A stretch of 64,000 nt of DNA from Acidobacteriota bacterium (GTDB lineage Bacteria; Acidobacteriota; Terriglobia; Bryobacterales; Bryobacteraceae), in assembly GCA_018268715.1 (NCBI GenBank), contig JAFDVZ010000008.1, positions 432,325 through 496,324 of the forward strand, in the 5' to 3' direction. Both the position numbers and the translations under genes were made by a program. The notes beneath the pieces are model-generated. The model made no database searches. It saw only the letters and a list, made by a program, of their open reading frames with translations, and was not told the origin of the DNA. This document shows positions 40,941 to 51,600 of this stretch, one piece after another; position 1 is the stretch's first letter, and the number at the start of each line of letters is the position of its first letter.

Positions 40941-43004
40941 GTGGCTGACCACGTGACGGCTGCCCCACAGGCCGGACCCGAGGAGCATCCCGCTGGCGAT
41001 CAGCACCAGGCGCTGCTGGATGTTTCCCGGGCGATTCTGGCTCATCGCGACCTGAACGGGCTGTTCCGCGACCTTTGGCGCCTGCTCGGCCAGGTCCTGC
41101 GGTTCGATTTCCTCAATCTGCTGCTCTACGACGCGTCTCTGAACGCGATGCGTCTGCACATCCTCGAGACCGCCGAACCCTTCGGCTCGGCTGTCTCCAA
41201 GGGTCCGCACGCCCTCGACGTCACACCGTCGGGTAAGGCGTGGCTCGACCAGGCCCCGGTCATCATCGAGGATGTCGCGGGAGAGCCGCGCTGGCCCTTC
41301 GTCATGCAGCTGTTGGGACAGCGAGGCATCTCAACCGCCTGCTACTACCCGCTGACCACGGCGCACCGACGCCTCGGCGCCATCGGCTTCGGCTTCCTCT
41401 CGCGCCACCCCATCACCCGCGCCGAATCCGAATTTATCCAGAACGCCATCGCCCCGGTCGCCGTCGCCGTCGACAACGCCCTCAGCCAGGACGAACTCGC
41501 CCTGGAACGGGACCGCCTCCGCGCCCTGCTCGATATCTCCAACGCCCTCAACGCGAATCTCCGGAAGCCGGACCTGTTCATCACCATCAGCGCCACCCTC
41601 CGCACCGTGATCCCCCACGACTACGCGAGCGTCACCCGGCCCGGCCCCGAACCCGGAACCATGGTCCTCAAGGCCCTCGACTTCCCGAGCGGCGGCGGAA
41701 TCATCCACCAGGACATCACGTTCCCCATCGAAGGCTCCGCCGCCGGACGCGCCCTCGCCGCCCGCCGGGTGCTCGCCTTCAGTCGCGCCGACCTCGAGGC
41801 GCTCGGCTCGGCCGCCGCCCAATCCATGGTGCGTGAAGGACTTAGGAGCGTGCTCTGCGCCCCCCTGGTCACCCCGAACGGCGTCAAAGGCACCCTGAAT
41901 CTGGCCAGCTTCAAGGACAACGCCTTCTCCGACGCCGACGCCGCCTTTCTCGGACAGGTCGCCACCCAGGTCGCGCTCGCCGTCGAGAACGTCGCGGCCT
42001 ATCGTGAGATCTCCGAACTGCGCGACCGCCTCGCCGAAGAGAAACTCTACCTCGAGGACGAGATCCGAAACGAGCAGAATTTCGGCGAAATGGTGGGCGA
42101 AAGTGACGCGTTCAAGCGCGTTTTGAAGCAGATCGAGACGGTTTCCCCCACACCGGCGACGGTCCTGATCCTCGGAGAGACCGGCACAGGAAAAGAACTT
42201 GTGGCGCGCGCCATTCACGAGTGGAGCACCCGCAAGGACCGCACCTTCGTCAAGCTGAACTGCGCCGCCATCCCCACCGGCCTGCTCGAAAGCGAACTGT
42301 TCGGCCACGAGCGCGGCGCCTTCACCGGCGCCATCGCCCAGCGCATCGGGCGCCTCGAACTAGCCGATAAAGGCACGCTGTTCCTCGACGAAATCGGCGA
42401 TATCCCCCTCGAACTGCAGCCGAAACTGCTCCGCGCGCTCCAGGAGCACGAATTCGAGCGTCTGGGCAGCACCCGCACCCAGAAAGTGGACGTCCGCCTG
42501 ATCGCCGCCACTAATCGAGACCTGACCGCCATGGTCGCCAACCGCGAGTTCCGCGCCGACCTGTACTACCGGCTCAACGTTTTCCCCATCCAGGTGCCGG
42601 CCCTGCGCGACCGCGTCGAGGACATCCCGATCCTGGTCCGCCACTTCTCGCAGAAATTCGCCCGCCGCATGAATCGCCACATCGAAACCATCCCCACCGA
42701 CGTGATGAACGCCCTGGTGCGATACCCCTGGCCCGGCAACGTCCGAGAACTCGAAAACTTGATCGAGAGAGCGGTGATTCTGTCGTCCGGATCCACGCTG
42801 CGCGTCCCCGGCCTCGAAACCGGCGCGGCCCCGGCGGCCGCCTCGGGCCAGACCCTCGCCGACGCCGAACGCGACCACATCGTCCGGACCCTCACCGAGT
42901 CCGGCTGGGTGCTCAGCGGCCCCAACGGCGCCGCCGCCCGGCTCGGAATGAAACGGACAACGTTGCAATCGCGCATGAAAAAGCTCGGAATTGTGCGCGA
43001 ATAG
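40941..43004 (+). CDS. Sigma54-dependent transcriptional regulator with two GAF domains
   Basis: A 687-residue enhancer-binding protein. Two GAF-type sensor domains (residues about 25-170 and 200-355) precede an AAA+ domain with Walker A GETGTGKE (about 413-420), the sigma54 contact loop GAFTGA (about 458), Walker B LFLDEIGD and the R-finger region. The C-terminal Fis helix-turn-helix ([21 protein letters not shown]) binds DNA. The layout is FhlA-like. It activates promoters read by sigma54 in response to a small ligand or redox state. The GTG start is the first that gives a complete GAF domain. Its target promoter is not identified in this window. Confidence 0.92.
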   Translation: MADHVTAAPQAGPEEHPAGDQHQALLDVSRAILAHRDLNGLFRDLWRLLGQVLRFDFLNLLLYDASLNAMRLHILETAEPFGSAVSKGPHALDVTPSGKAWLDQAPVIIEDVAGEPRWPFVMQLLGQRGISTACYYPLTTAHRRLGAIGFGFLSRHPITRAESEFIQNAIAPVAVAVDNALSQDELALERDRLRALLDISNALNANLRKPDLFITISATLRTVIPHDYASVTRPGPEPGTMVLKALDFPSGGGIIHQDITFPIEGSAAGRALAARRVLAFSRADLEALGSAAAQSMVREGLRSVLCAPLVTPNGVKGTLNLASFKDNAFSDADAAFLGQVATQVALAVENVAAYREISELRDRLAEEKLYLEDEIRNEQNFGEMVGESDAFKRVLKQIETVSPTPATVLILGETGTGKELVARAIHEWSTRKDRTFVKLNCAAIPTGLLESELFGHERGAFTGAIAQRIGRLELADKGTLFLDEIGDIPLELQPKLLRALQEHEFERLGSTRTQKVDVRLIAATNRDLTAMVANREFRADLYYRLNVFPIQVPALRDRVEDIPILVRHFSQKFARRMNRHIETIPTDVMNALVRYPWPGNVRELENLIERAVILSSGSTLRVPGLETGAAPAAASGQTLADAERDHIVRTLTESGWVLSGPNGAAARLGMKRTTLQSRMKKLGIVRE

Positions 43005-43060
43005 GCTCGCTAGAGCACGAAAACGTCTGTTATTCTGGGCAAAGAAAAGGCGAACCGCAC

Positions 43061-44311
43061 GTGAGCAACATCCCGGAACAACTCGCCGAACTTCGCCAAC
43101 GGGTCGCCGGCATCAACCGGAAGTATGAGGATGGGCCGCCACCCCAACCGGTAGTAGCCACTCGCCGCCCGGCCCGCTACTTCGTCGAAGAGTGGCTCAG
43201 CGGCCAGGAAATCCAGACCCCACACGGCGCCCATTTCGAGACCGAGCGCCTCTATGAGCGGCACAAGCGGCACGGCTCGCTCGATATCGGGGACCTGGCC
43301 GAACTCCCGCACGACCTGCTCGACGCCATTTCCCAGGGGACCGTCCCGGCGCACAGCCCCGAAAAGTGGGCCTTCCTCGACACCGAAACCACCGGGCTTG
43401 CGGGCGGATCCGGCACCTACGCGTTCCTGATCGGCGTGGGCCGCATCACGCCCGAAGGCTTCCGCGTCCGCCAGTTCTTCATGCGCGAGCATGGCGAGGA
43501 GGCCAGCCTGCTCAGCGCGCTCGCCGATCACCTGGCCGGGTTTGAGGTCCTGATCACCTACAACGGCAAGACCTACGACCAGCCGCTGCTCGAAACGCGC
43601 TACCGCATGTCGCGCTTCCGCCCCCCCTTCGACCGCATGCCGCACCTCGACCTTCTGCACGGCGCGCGCCGCCTTTGGAAGCTGCGGTTCGACAGTTGCC
43701 GCCTGGTGGAACTCGAAAATCAGATCCTCGGCGTCGAGCGCGAGGGCGACCTGCCGGGCGAAATGATCCCGTACGTGTACTTCGAGTACCTGCGCACGGG
43801 CGAGGCGTACCAACTGGTCCCGATCCTGCACCACAACGCCATCGACATCCTGACGCTGGCCTGCCTGACCGGGGTCGTGCCCTGGGCGTTCCGATCGCCC
43901 GAACAGGCGCGCCTGTCGCATGGAGCGGAAATGGTGGGACTCGGGCGCTGGTTCCGCCAGGCCGACCAGCCGGAGCGCGCGCTCGAACTGTTCCGGCGCG
44001 CCGTCGGTCTGGGACTCAAGGACGAACTGATGTTCCGCACGCTGTGGGACATCTCGCTGCTCGAGCGAAAGGCGGGTCGGGACGACGCCGCGCTGGCGGT
44101 GCTCACCGACCTCGCCGCGGAGCGTAATCCATACCGCGTGCCGGCGCTCGAGGAACTCGCCAAACACTACGAACATCGGGAGAAGAACTACCCCATGGCG
44201 CTCGAGATGACCCGCGCCGCGCTCGGCTACGCGGACACCCCGGCGCTTCGAAAACGGGAGGCGAGGCTCGCGCGCCGCGGGTCAGGGCCACGTCCCCGGC
44301 GCCTGCTGTAG
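43061..44311 (+). CDS. DEDD-type 3'-5' exonuclease-like protein (RNase H fold) with TPR-like tail
   Basis: A 416-residue protein related to YprB-type exonucleases. The first acidic motif is FLDTETTGLAGGSG near residue 107, and the second lies in LITYNGKTYDQPLLETR. The third is around HHNAIDILTLACL. The C-terminal third is helical and TPR-like (ALELFRRAVGLGLKDELMF). It probably trims nucleic acid ends with metal ions. The GTG start at 43061 is preferred. It is the third gene of the roadblock/sigma54 direction, 56 bp after the regulator. Confidence 0.82.
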   Translation: MSNIPEQLAELRQRVAGINRKYEDGPPPQPVVATRRPARYFVEEWLSGQEIQTPHGAHFETERLYERHKRHGSLDIGDLAELPHDLLDAISQGTVPAHSPEKWAFLDTETTGLAGGSGTYAFLIGVGRITPEGFRVRQFFMREHGEEASLLSALADHLAGFEVLITYNGKTYDQPLLETRYRMSRFRPPFDRMPHLDLLHGARRLWKLRFDSCRLVELENQILGVEREGDLPGEMIPYVYFEYLRTGEAYQLVPILHHNAIDILTLACLTGVVPWAFRSPEQARLSHGAEMVGLGRWFRQADQPERALELFRRAVGLGLKDELMFRTLWDISLLERKAGRDDAALAVLTDLAAERNPYRVPALEELAKHYEHREKNYPMALEMTRAALGYADTPALRKREARLARRGSGPRPRRLL

Positions 44312-44365
44312 CCGGGGCAGCTTGCATTTCCCGCGGCGATGAGATACAACAACCGTTCGCGGCCC

Positions 44366-45262
44366 ATGATCGGCATCTCCTTAGGAAGCTGGGCGTTTCA
44401 CACAGGACCATTCGCGAACGAGCCGTTGCCGCTCGAGCGCGTCCTTACGCGGCTGGCGGCTCTCGACTACGATGGCGTCGAGATCTCCGGCGCCGCTCCC
44501 CACTTCCCGCTCCACGACGCGAGCCCGTCGCGCCGCACCGGTTTGCGGCGAAAACTCGAAGAGTACGGCCTGGGGATTTCCGGATATTTCGCCGATCTTT
44601 CGGCCATCAATCCCGCCACCGATGGGGCTAAGCCGGCCTACCTGGACCTGTTCACGCGCAACGTCGAACTCTGCGCCGACATCGGGAGCCCCACCATTCG
44701 CGTGGATGCCGGAGCGGCCCAGGGGACGCTGTCGGAGTGGGATTACCACCGCGCGGGAGAACGTCTGGCGGGCGTCTGGACCGAGGCCGCCAACATCGCC
44801 GCCCTGCACCGCGTGGCGCTCGCCTGGGAGTTCACACCCGCTTTCATCTACAACAAGCCGACCGAAGTGGCGGCGCTGCACCGCAGGGTGGACCATCCGA
44901 ACTTCCACGTGCTGTTCAGCACCGCGCACGCCTACATGAGTTCGGTCGCCGGCGCCCGCCAGCACGGCGCCCGCGAGACGCTGACCGGCGGCGTGCCGGA
45001 GTTCCTCAAGAAACTGGAGGACCGCGTCGGCGCCATCCACCTGATCGACTCCGACGGCGCGCTCGACCAACGGCAGACCACGCGCGCACGGCCCTTCGGC
45101 GAAGGCCACATCGACTTCCGCGCGCTCGCTCCCCAGTTGCTCGACCTGCCCCGCATCAAGTGGTGGTCGATCGACCTGGCCGGCTGCCCGGACGCCTGGG
45201 ACCTGCTCGAGCCGAGCCGCGACTTCGTGCTCGAGATGCTGAACACGAAAGTCGCGGCCTGA
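44366..45262 (+). CDS. Sugar phosphate isomerase/epimerase (TIM barrel)
   Basis: A 298-residue TIM-barrel isomerase of the xylose-isomerase-like superfamily. The chosen ATG at 44366 gives MIGISLGSWAFHTG, the usual first strand; an ATG at 44339 would add nine residues. Metal-binding strands are seen at VEISGAAPHF, AWEFTPAF and IHLIDSDGALD. It ends 6 nt before the convergent FAD oxidoreductase. The sugar substrate is unknown. Confidence 0.83.
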   Translation: MIGISLGSWAFHTGPFANEPLPLERVLTRLAALDYDGVEISGAAPHFPLHDASPSRRTGLRRKLEEYGLGISGYFADLSAINPATDGAKPAYLDLFTRNVELCADIGSPTIRVDAGAAQGTLSEWDYHRAGERLAGVWTEAANIAALHRVALAWEFTPAFIYNKPTEVAALHRRVDHPNFHVLFSTAHAYMSSVAGARQHGARETLTGGVPEFLKKLEDRVGAIHLIDSDGALDQRQTTRARPFGEGHIDFRALAPQLLDLPRIKWWSIDLAGCPDAWDLLEPSRDFVLEMLNTKVAA

Positions 45263-45268
45263 CGCGGC

Positions 45269-46921
45269 TTACTCGCCGGGACGCAGGGCGCGCCCCGTGT
45301 CCTCGCCATACAGTTTGAACAGCCGCTGGAAGAACGCCGGGCCGGCGAGAGGCGCGCGCCATTCGAGCACCGTTCCCAACTCCTTCAGCCGCGAAGTAAC
45401 GGCCGCCGGATTCACGTCCTGCACCGCCTTCCCTTCCTTCACCGCCATGGCCGCCGCCACCGCCGCGGCCTGTCCGATGATCATGTACTGCGGCTCCATG
45501 CGAAGCGTCGAGTAAGCCACGTGGCTCGCCGAAAAGCACACCGGGACCAGCAGGTTCGCCGCCTGTCCGCGTTTGGGCAGGATCATGCGGAACGGAATCT
45601 GATAGGGAGTGACCGAAACCTGCATGTCGCCTTCGTTCTCCACGGCGCCGTCCGCGGTGGCCAGCCGCTGTATGTTATGCGAATCGCTGTTATAGGATCC
45701 CATCCCGATGGCGTCGGACTTAGTCAGATCCGTCTGAATATCGCGTTGACTCATGACATATTCGCCCACCATGCGGCGCGCCTCGCGAATATATAACTGA
45801 TGCGGCCAGTTCTCGTTGTCGGTGAACTCATCCTTCGCGAGCCCCCAGCCATTCACTTCCTTTTGAAGCGACGCCGGAACGCGCGGATCGTGGGCCAGGA
45901 AATAGAAATATCCCTTCGTATAATTCACGTGATCGCGCCAGATGCGCTCGCGTACGGCGTAACTCCCGTCCGGATAATCCCAGCTCTTGCCGATATAGTC
46001 GGTCGAGAAGGCGCCCTGGTTATTAATGTCGGCCTTGCGGTTGGGAATCCTGGCGATCAGCGTGACATTGTGCATCACCGGCGGCTTGCTATTCTGCCGG
46101 GTCTGGGCTTCGATCAGCCGGGCCATTAACTCATAGCGTTTCGGATCGTATCCGGGGGGCTTCGGGAAGGCCACGCTGTTAGCCGGATCCTCGGAAAGGA
46201 TCATGCGGAAGTTATACGCCTGCACCTTCCTGTCGCCCGAGCCGGCGGCCGCCTTCGGACCGGGATCCACCTCCGGCAGCAGCTTTCCATTGGCGTCATA
46301 AGGAGAGACGCGCACCAGAAACTGGTGGTACGGCGTACGGTCGCGCACGCCGGCGAGCGATTCGCCGTATTGCGCGGCGGACTCGCGCCCCACCGCGTAT
46401 TCGACGCCCGCCTGCGCCATCAGGTCGCCTTCGTAGGAGCAATCGGCGAACACCTTCGCGGCGAACACCGCCCCGTCCTCGGTCGTGATCGAAACCACTC
46501 GCTGGCCTTGCTTGCGGACGCCCGTCTTCTCGCGCAGCCGATGCCGCATCAGCACGCGCACCTTCGCCTCCGCCAGCATCTCTCGCAACACCTGTTCGCC
46601 GATCTTGGGTTCGTAGAACCAGGCCACATCCTGCGCGTAGCGGCCGATCTCATACTTGCGCCCGACGCGCCAGTAAAACTCGAGCGCGTCGCCGCCGATC
46701 ACTTCTTTCTTCCCGAAATCGGTGCGCGACAGGCCGCCGGTGGCCATGCCGCCCAAGTGCGAGCCGGGCTCGAGCAGCGCCACGCTGAGTCCTTCGCGAG
46801 CGCCCCGAACGGCCGTGATGACGCCGCCCGCGGTCCCGCCATAGACCACCAGGTCGAACGATTGCGCATCGGCGAAAGCGCTCAGGCAAAGCAACGGAGT
46901 AAGTAAAATTGCACGATTCAT
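45269..46921 (-). CDS. Secreted FAD-dependent oxidoreductase
   Basis: A 550-residue flavoprotein with a signal peptide (MNRAILLTPLLCLSAFADAQ) and an FAD-binding N-terminus (VVYGGTAGGVITAVRGAREGLSVALLE, split here by a GGxxGG loop). The FAD_oxidored family region FADCSYEGDLMAQAGVEYAVGRES is present. The length and export signal match a group widespread in Acidobacteria, with unknown substrates and possible roles in sugar oxidation. It is divergent from the ABC1-like kinase, 119 bp away. Confidence 0.86.
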   Translation of the reverse strand: MNRAILLTPLLCLSAFADAQSFDLVVYGGTAGGVITAVRGAREGLSVALLEPGSHLGGMATGGLSRTDFGKKEVIGGDALEFYWRVGRKYEIGRYAQDVAWFYEPKIGEQVLREMLAEAKVRVLMRHRLREKTGVRKQGQRVVSITTEDGAVFAAKVFADCSYEGDLMAQAGVEYAVGRESAAQYGESLAGVRDRTPYHQFLVRVSPYDANGKLLPEVDPGPKAAAGSGDRKVQAYNFRMILSEDPANSVAFPKPPGYDPKRYELMARLIEAQTRQNSKPPVMHNVTLIARIPNRKADINNQGAFSTDYIGKSWDYPDGSYAVRERIWRDHVNYTKGYFYFLAHDPRVPASLQKEVNGWGLAKDEFTDNENWPHQLYIREARRMVGEYVMSQRDIQTDLTKSDAIGMGSYNSDSHNIQRLATADGAVENEGDMQVSVTPYQIPFRMILPKRGQAANLLVPVCFSASHVAYSTLRMEPQYMIIGQAAAVAAAMAVKEGKAVQDVNPAAVTSRLKELGTVLEWRAPLAGPAFFQRLFKLYGEDTGRALRPGE

Positions 46922-47040
46922 TCCGTTCGAATTGTATGGCGCCGGGCGCCGGCCCTGCCTGGGCCTCCGCAGGCCGTTGGAAACCGCGGGGCCGGGTGTT
47001 AGGATTTAGGTTGTCAGCAGCCTTTTGGAAGGCGGTCCGT

Positions 47041-48666
47041 ATGAGCGCACTCTCTCCTCTGATGACGCTCGGCGCGGGCGCGACGGAATCGCGGTTGCAG
47101 CCGGTCATCGCCGCGGTGCTGGAAGGCGGCTCGCCCGAAGACCGGATTCTCGCCGCAACGCGCGCCCTCCAGGAGGCGGGCGAGGCAGGCCGCTCCGAAA
47201 TCGCCGAGTGGATCAGCCGCCTGGTTCCCATCGAGTCGCTCGTCCCCGAGATTTATCGCGAATGGCGTCCCTTGGTTCGAGACTCCATGATGTATGTCTT
47301 CGCCCACCTGAGCGACCAGCGCCTGGCCGCGAAACTGGTGGAGCAGGTGGACCTGCCGCCCGACTCCGAACCGGTGCGACGGCTGCTGACGTTGATTTCG
47401 AAGATGCCGGGCATCCAGAAGTTCGGCCAGGTGATCGCGCGCAACCGGCACCTGGATCGATCCGTGAAGACCGCTCTCTCCGAACTCGAAAACGGCCTGA
47501 ACGACGTGGACGCGGGTATGATCGGCGGCATCATCGTCGATGAACTGGGCGCGGCCCTGTATCGCTATGAAGTCGAGGTGACGCCCGAGGTCTTCAGTGA
47601 AGCGAGCGTGAGCGCGGTGGTCCGCTTCACCTGGAGCAACCCCGATAACGGCCGTCGCGAGCGAGGCGTGTTCAAGGTCCGCAAACCCTATGTGCCGGCG
47701 TACTTCGCCGAGGACATGAACCTGCTTCAGGGCTTAAGCCGGTTTCTGGCTAAGGACAGCCAGTTCGAAAAGGGCATCGGAGAGGTGGCGAAAACGGTGG
47801 GCGAGGTCCGCATGCTGCTGGAGCACGAACTGGACTTTGTGCGGGAGCAGGCCACCCTGGTGGAGGCGTACCGCACCTACCGTTACACATCGGGCGTGCG
47901 CGTTCCCGGCCCCATTCCGCAATTATCGACGCCCTGCGTGACCGCCATGACCGACGAGCGCGGCGTGAAGGTGACCGAAGCCCTGCCGCGCTCCCGGCGC
48001 GGGCGCGAGCGGATCGCCGAGCAGTTGATTGAAGCGCTGGTGGCGGCGCCGCTGCTTTCGCGCGACGAGTACTCATTGCTGCACGCCGATCCGCACGCGG
48101 GCAATCTCTTCTACGACGAGCAGACGCGAGAAATCGTCCTGCTTGACTGGGCGCTGGCGGAGCGCGTCAGCATCGAGGCGCGGCGGCACGTGGCGTTGCT
48201 GGTGATTCTGACTCTGATGCGAGATGCGCTCGGCATGGCCCGGGAGATCATCGAACTCAGCCTGAACGCCGCGGGCGACGCCGGTAAACGAAAGATCGTT
48301 CTCGAACGCGTGCGGGCGTTTTTCGATTCGCTCGCGCCGGGCGAGGAGCCGGATGCGTTGGACGCCATGCGCCTGCTGGACGGCCTGGCGCTGGAAGGAA
48401 TCCGCTTTCCGACTTCGCTCGCGATGTTCCGTAAAGTGCTGTTTACGCTCGACGGCGTGCTGCACGACATCGCCGGACCCGATATCCGCCTGGACCACGG
48501 AATCGTGCGCGAGTTCCTGCTGCGGCTGGCGTCGAGTTATGGCTTTCACCACGCTCCGTTGACCCTGCGCGACTTTCTCACCTTGCAACAGAGCGCGCTG
48601 TTTTTTCCGCTAAGACAGTGGGCGATGGCGCGAGTCTGGCCGAGGACCCGCGCCGTCGGCGCCTAG
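47041..48666 (+). CDS. ABC1/UbiB-like atypical kinase
   Basis: A 541-residue atypical kinase of the ABC1/AarF/UbiB group. The diagnostic KFGQ motif is near residue 127, and an A-loop-like segment FSEASVSAVVRFTW follows. The probable ATP-site Lys is in GVFKVRKPY. The catalytic block HADPHAGNLFYDEQ (near 348) and the metal-site LLDWALAERV are clear. In relatives this family supports ubiquinone synthesis or lipid-related regulation. The GGAAGG site (47026-47031) fits the ATG at 47041. Its stop overlaps the convergent receptor by 4 nt. Confidence 0.85.
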   Translation: MSALSPLMTLGAGATESRLQPVIAAVLEGGSPEDRILAATRALQEAGEAGRSEIAEWISRLVPIESLVPEIYREWRPLVRDSMMYVFAHLSDQRLAAKLVEQVDLPPDSEPVRRLLTLISKMPGIQKFGQVIARNRHLDRSVKTALSELENGLNDVDAGMIGGIIVDELGAALYRYEVEVTPEVFSEASVSAVVRFTWSNPDNGRRERGVFKVRKPYVPAYFAEDMNLLQGLSRFLAKDSQFEKGIGEVAKTVGEVRMLLEHELDFVREQATLVEAYRTYRYTSGVRVPGPIPQLSTPCVTAMTDERGVKVTEALPRSRRGRERIAEQLIEALVAAPLLSRDEYSLLHADPHAGNLFYDEQTREIVLLDWALAERVSIEARRHVALLVILTLMRDALGMAREIIELSLNAAGDAGKRKIVLERVRAFFDSLAPGEEPDALDAMRLLDGLALEGIRFPTSLAMFRKVLFTLDGVLHDIAGPDIRLDHGIVREFLLRLASSYGFHHAPLTLRDFLTLQQSALFFPLRQWAMARVWPRTRAVGA

Positions 48667-51600
48667 AAAGTGACTCGTCCGGCCAGCTGGATGATTCGCG
48701 GATCGTAGGTCTGCGAAATCTGCCCGAACGTTCCGTAGGTGAAGTTAGTATCCGGGTTGCGGAATTGCACGGCGTTGAACATATTGAAGAAATCAGCGCG
48801 GATTTCCAGCTTCACGCGGCCTTCCAGAGTTAGCGGCGTCACCTTGGCGATGGTCATGTTCACGTTGGTCCGGTTGGGACCTCGGAACGAGTTACGGCCG
48901 AGCGTGCCGTAGCCGGACGTGGGCGTGGCGAATGCCGCCGGGTCGAAGTAGAAGTTCCCGGAGTCCCCGCTCGCCACCGTGGTGGTGGCGCGCGGATCGA
49001 AGAACCGGAGCGGAGAAACCAGATCGACGCGGACCAGTTGTGCGTCGCCCACGCCCGACGGTCCCGGATCCCGGCGCGTGCGATTCAGTCCGGCGCCGAT
49101 GTCGAGCGGCTGGCCCGAACGGAAGCTGACCAGCGGGTAGAAGGTCCAGCCCTTGGTCAGTTTCCTGGGACCGCTCTGCCACAGGCTGTCGAAGGGAATC
49201 TCCCAGGATCCCTGGAACGAGACGTAATTGGGCAGGTCGAAGTCGGAGACGCCGCGGAACTGGTTCCAACTGTAGGCCGGCACGGAGGCGGTGCGCGAGC
49301 GGAATCCCGAGACGTTGTCAACGGATTTTCCGTGAGTCCACGATAACTGGTATTGCAGCGACCCGAGCCAGGGCGCCGTGATGTTGCGGCCGGCCAGGCT
49401 GACAATCAGGGCGTTGTAGTTGGAGCTGCCGACGTTGGCGAACGTGTCCATGTAACTGAACGAGTTCGGGTCGACGCCGGGCTGCGCGTTGAACAGCCGG
49501 ACGTTGGTCCCCTTGAGGAAGGGATTGCTGTCCTTGAGACCGGTCAGCTTGTGCGAGTCGCTGCCCATGTAGGCTAACTCGACGGTGGTGTTGCGGAGTA
49601 TTTCCCGTTGATAACTCAGGTTGTACTGGAAGATGTACGGCGTGCGCAGATGCTGGTCGACATAATAGACTCCGCCGCCGCCCGCGGGCAGGAAGCCGGC
49701 GTCGGAGAAGTTGATGTTCCTGGACGGCGGCTTCGACGGGAACGGATTCGGCTGACCCGTGGCGACGAACGGCTGCGACATGTAGTTCAGCGCGCCGGTT
49801 GGGTTGTCCGATAGCGGATCGAAGAACAGGTCGGCGAATCCGAAGAACGGCGCCTGGCCGTTGAACTGGAGGTTATCTTCGGCCTTCAGGATGTCGTAAA
49901 ACATGCCGATTCCTCCGCGCAGGCTACTCTTGCCGTCGCCCTTGGGGTCCCAGGCGAAGCCCATGCGGGGCGAGAAATCGTTCTTGTCCGGAAAGTTGGC
50001 GCCGTTGGGCGCGTTCCTGTCGCCGGGAAGCAGCAGTCCCTTGGGCGCTCCGGGGAACACGGTGGATTGCTGGCCGATGGCGAGCGAGAAACTACGACCC
50101 TGCGTGTCATACTTCGGCGAGTTATATTCGTAGCGCAGCCCGAAAGTCAAAGTCAGATTGCGGCGAACCTTCCACTCGTCCTGGCCGAAGAAGCCGATGT
50201 TATAGGAGCGGATGTTGCTGGGGGCGCTGGGGAATTGCAGGAATTCGTCGGGCAACCCCATGAGGAAATCGGCGCGGTCGTTCTGTGAGAAGCTGCCGCC
50301 GCCCGTGCCGTAGAAGAAGAACTCGCCGTTGACGTAGTAGTCGTACAGCGTGTTGTCCTGGTAGGGCGTGTAATTGAAGCCGAATTTCATGGTGTGTTTG
50401 CCGCGGATCCAGGACAGCGTGTCGGACCACGTATAGGTGTTATCGATCAGCGTGGTGGGTCCGCCATAACTGAAGCCGAGACTCATGCCGCTGCCGAAGC
50501 CGAGCAGGGTGGGTCCAGTCGACTCGTCGGGAGTTATCCCGATGCCGAGTTGGCCGGGCGTCGGCAGTTTGGTGGCCGGCACGCCCTGTACGCGGCGGAC
50601 GCGCTGGGCGCTGAAGCGGAAATCGTTGACCATGGCCGGCGACAGGGTCTTGGTGTAGTCGGCGCTGCCGAAATAGGTGTTATAGGCGCCGGTTCCGGGA
50701 TAGCCGGGGACGTTCGCGTAGGCGAGCGACGGGCTGCCGGGCGCCGCGTTGACGGGCGCGAAGGCCTGTAGCAGCGGATTGCGGCTCGACCCTAGCGTCA
50801 CCGTGAGGCGATCCTTCGGCGTGAACAGCAGGTCCACCTTTTCGGTAAGTTCGTCGCGATCGTCCTTGTCGGCGCCCTGGGCGATCAGGCTTCCCGAGGG
50901 GGAAGTGGGGATCAGGCTGGATTTGATGTAGTTGCGCGCGACGGAGTCAATACGGGTGGGGTCGATGACGCCGCGAGCGGCCAGCGACGGGTTCGACTGG
51001 AAGTACGGGTTGGCCTGGAGGAAACTCACCACCAGTGGGTCGGGGCCGGTGCGGGCCGCGTTCGACATCGAGAAGTCGCCGTTCAGTTCGGCGGGCGTGA
51101 AGACAGTGGTCTTGGCGGTGGTGCTGAGCCTGCTCTGGCGCTGGCCCTGGTAGCCGACCATAAAGAAGAAGCGATCCTTGCCGTTAAGAACTTTGGGGAT
51201 CGTGATGGGTCCGCCAACCGAGCCGCCGAACTGGTTGCGCTTCAGGATTTCGCGGCCCAGGCCGTTGGCGTTGTTGAAGAACGAGTTGGCGTTGAGGGCG
51301 TCGTTGCGGATGTAGTCGTAGACGCTGCCGTGAACCGTGTTGGTCCCCGATTTGGTGACCACGCTGACGATGCCGCCGCCCGAACGGCCGAATTCGGCCG
51401 TGTAGTTGCTGGTGAGGATGCGGAACTCCTCAACCATGTCGGGGTTGGGGTTGTAGACGACGCCGTTGTTCAACAGGTTGTTGTTGATGCCGCCGTCGAG
51501 CGTGTAGGTGACCGAGTCCTGCCGGCCTCCGGCGACGCTGAAACCGCCGACGCCATTGGACTGCGCGTTGGACTCCGATGGAACCACGCCGGGCTGTAGC

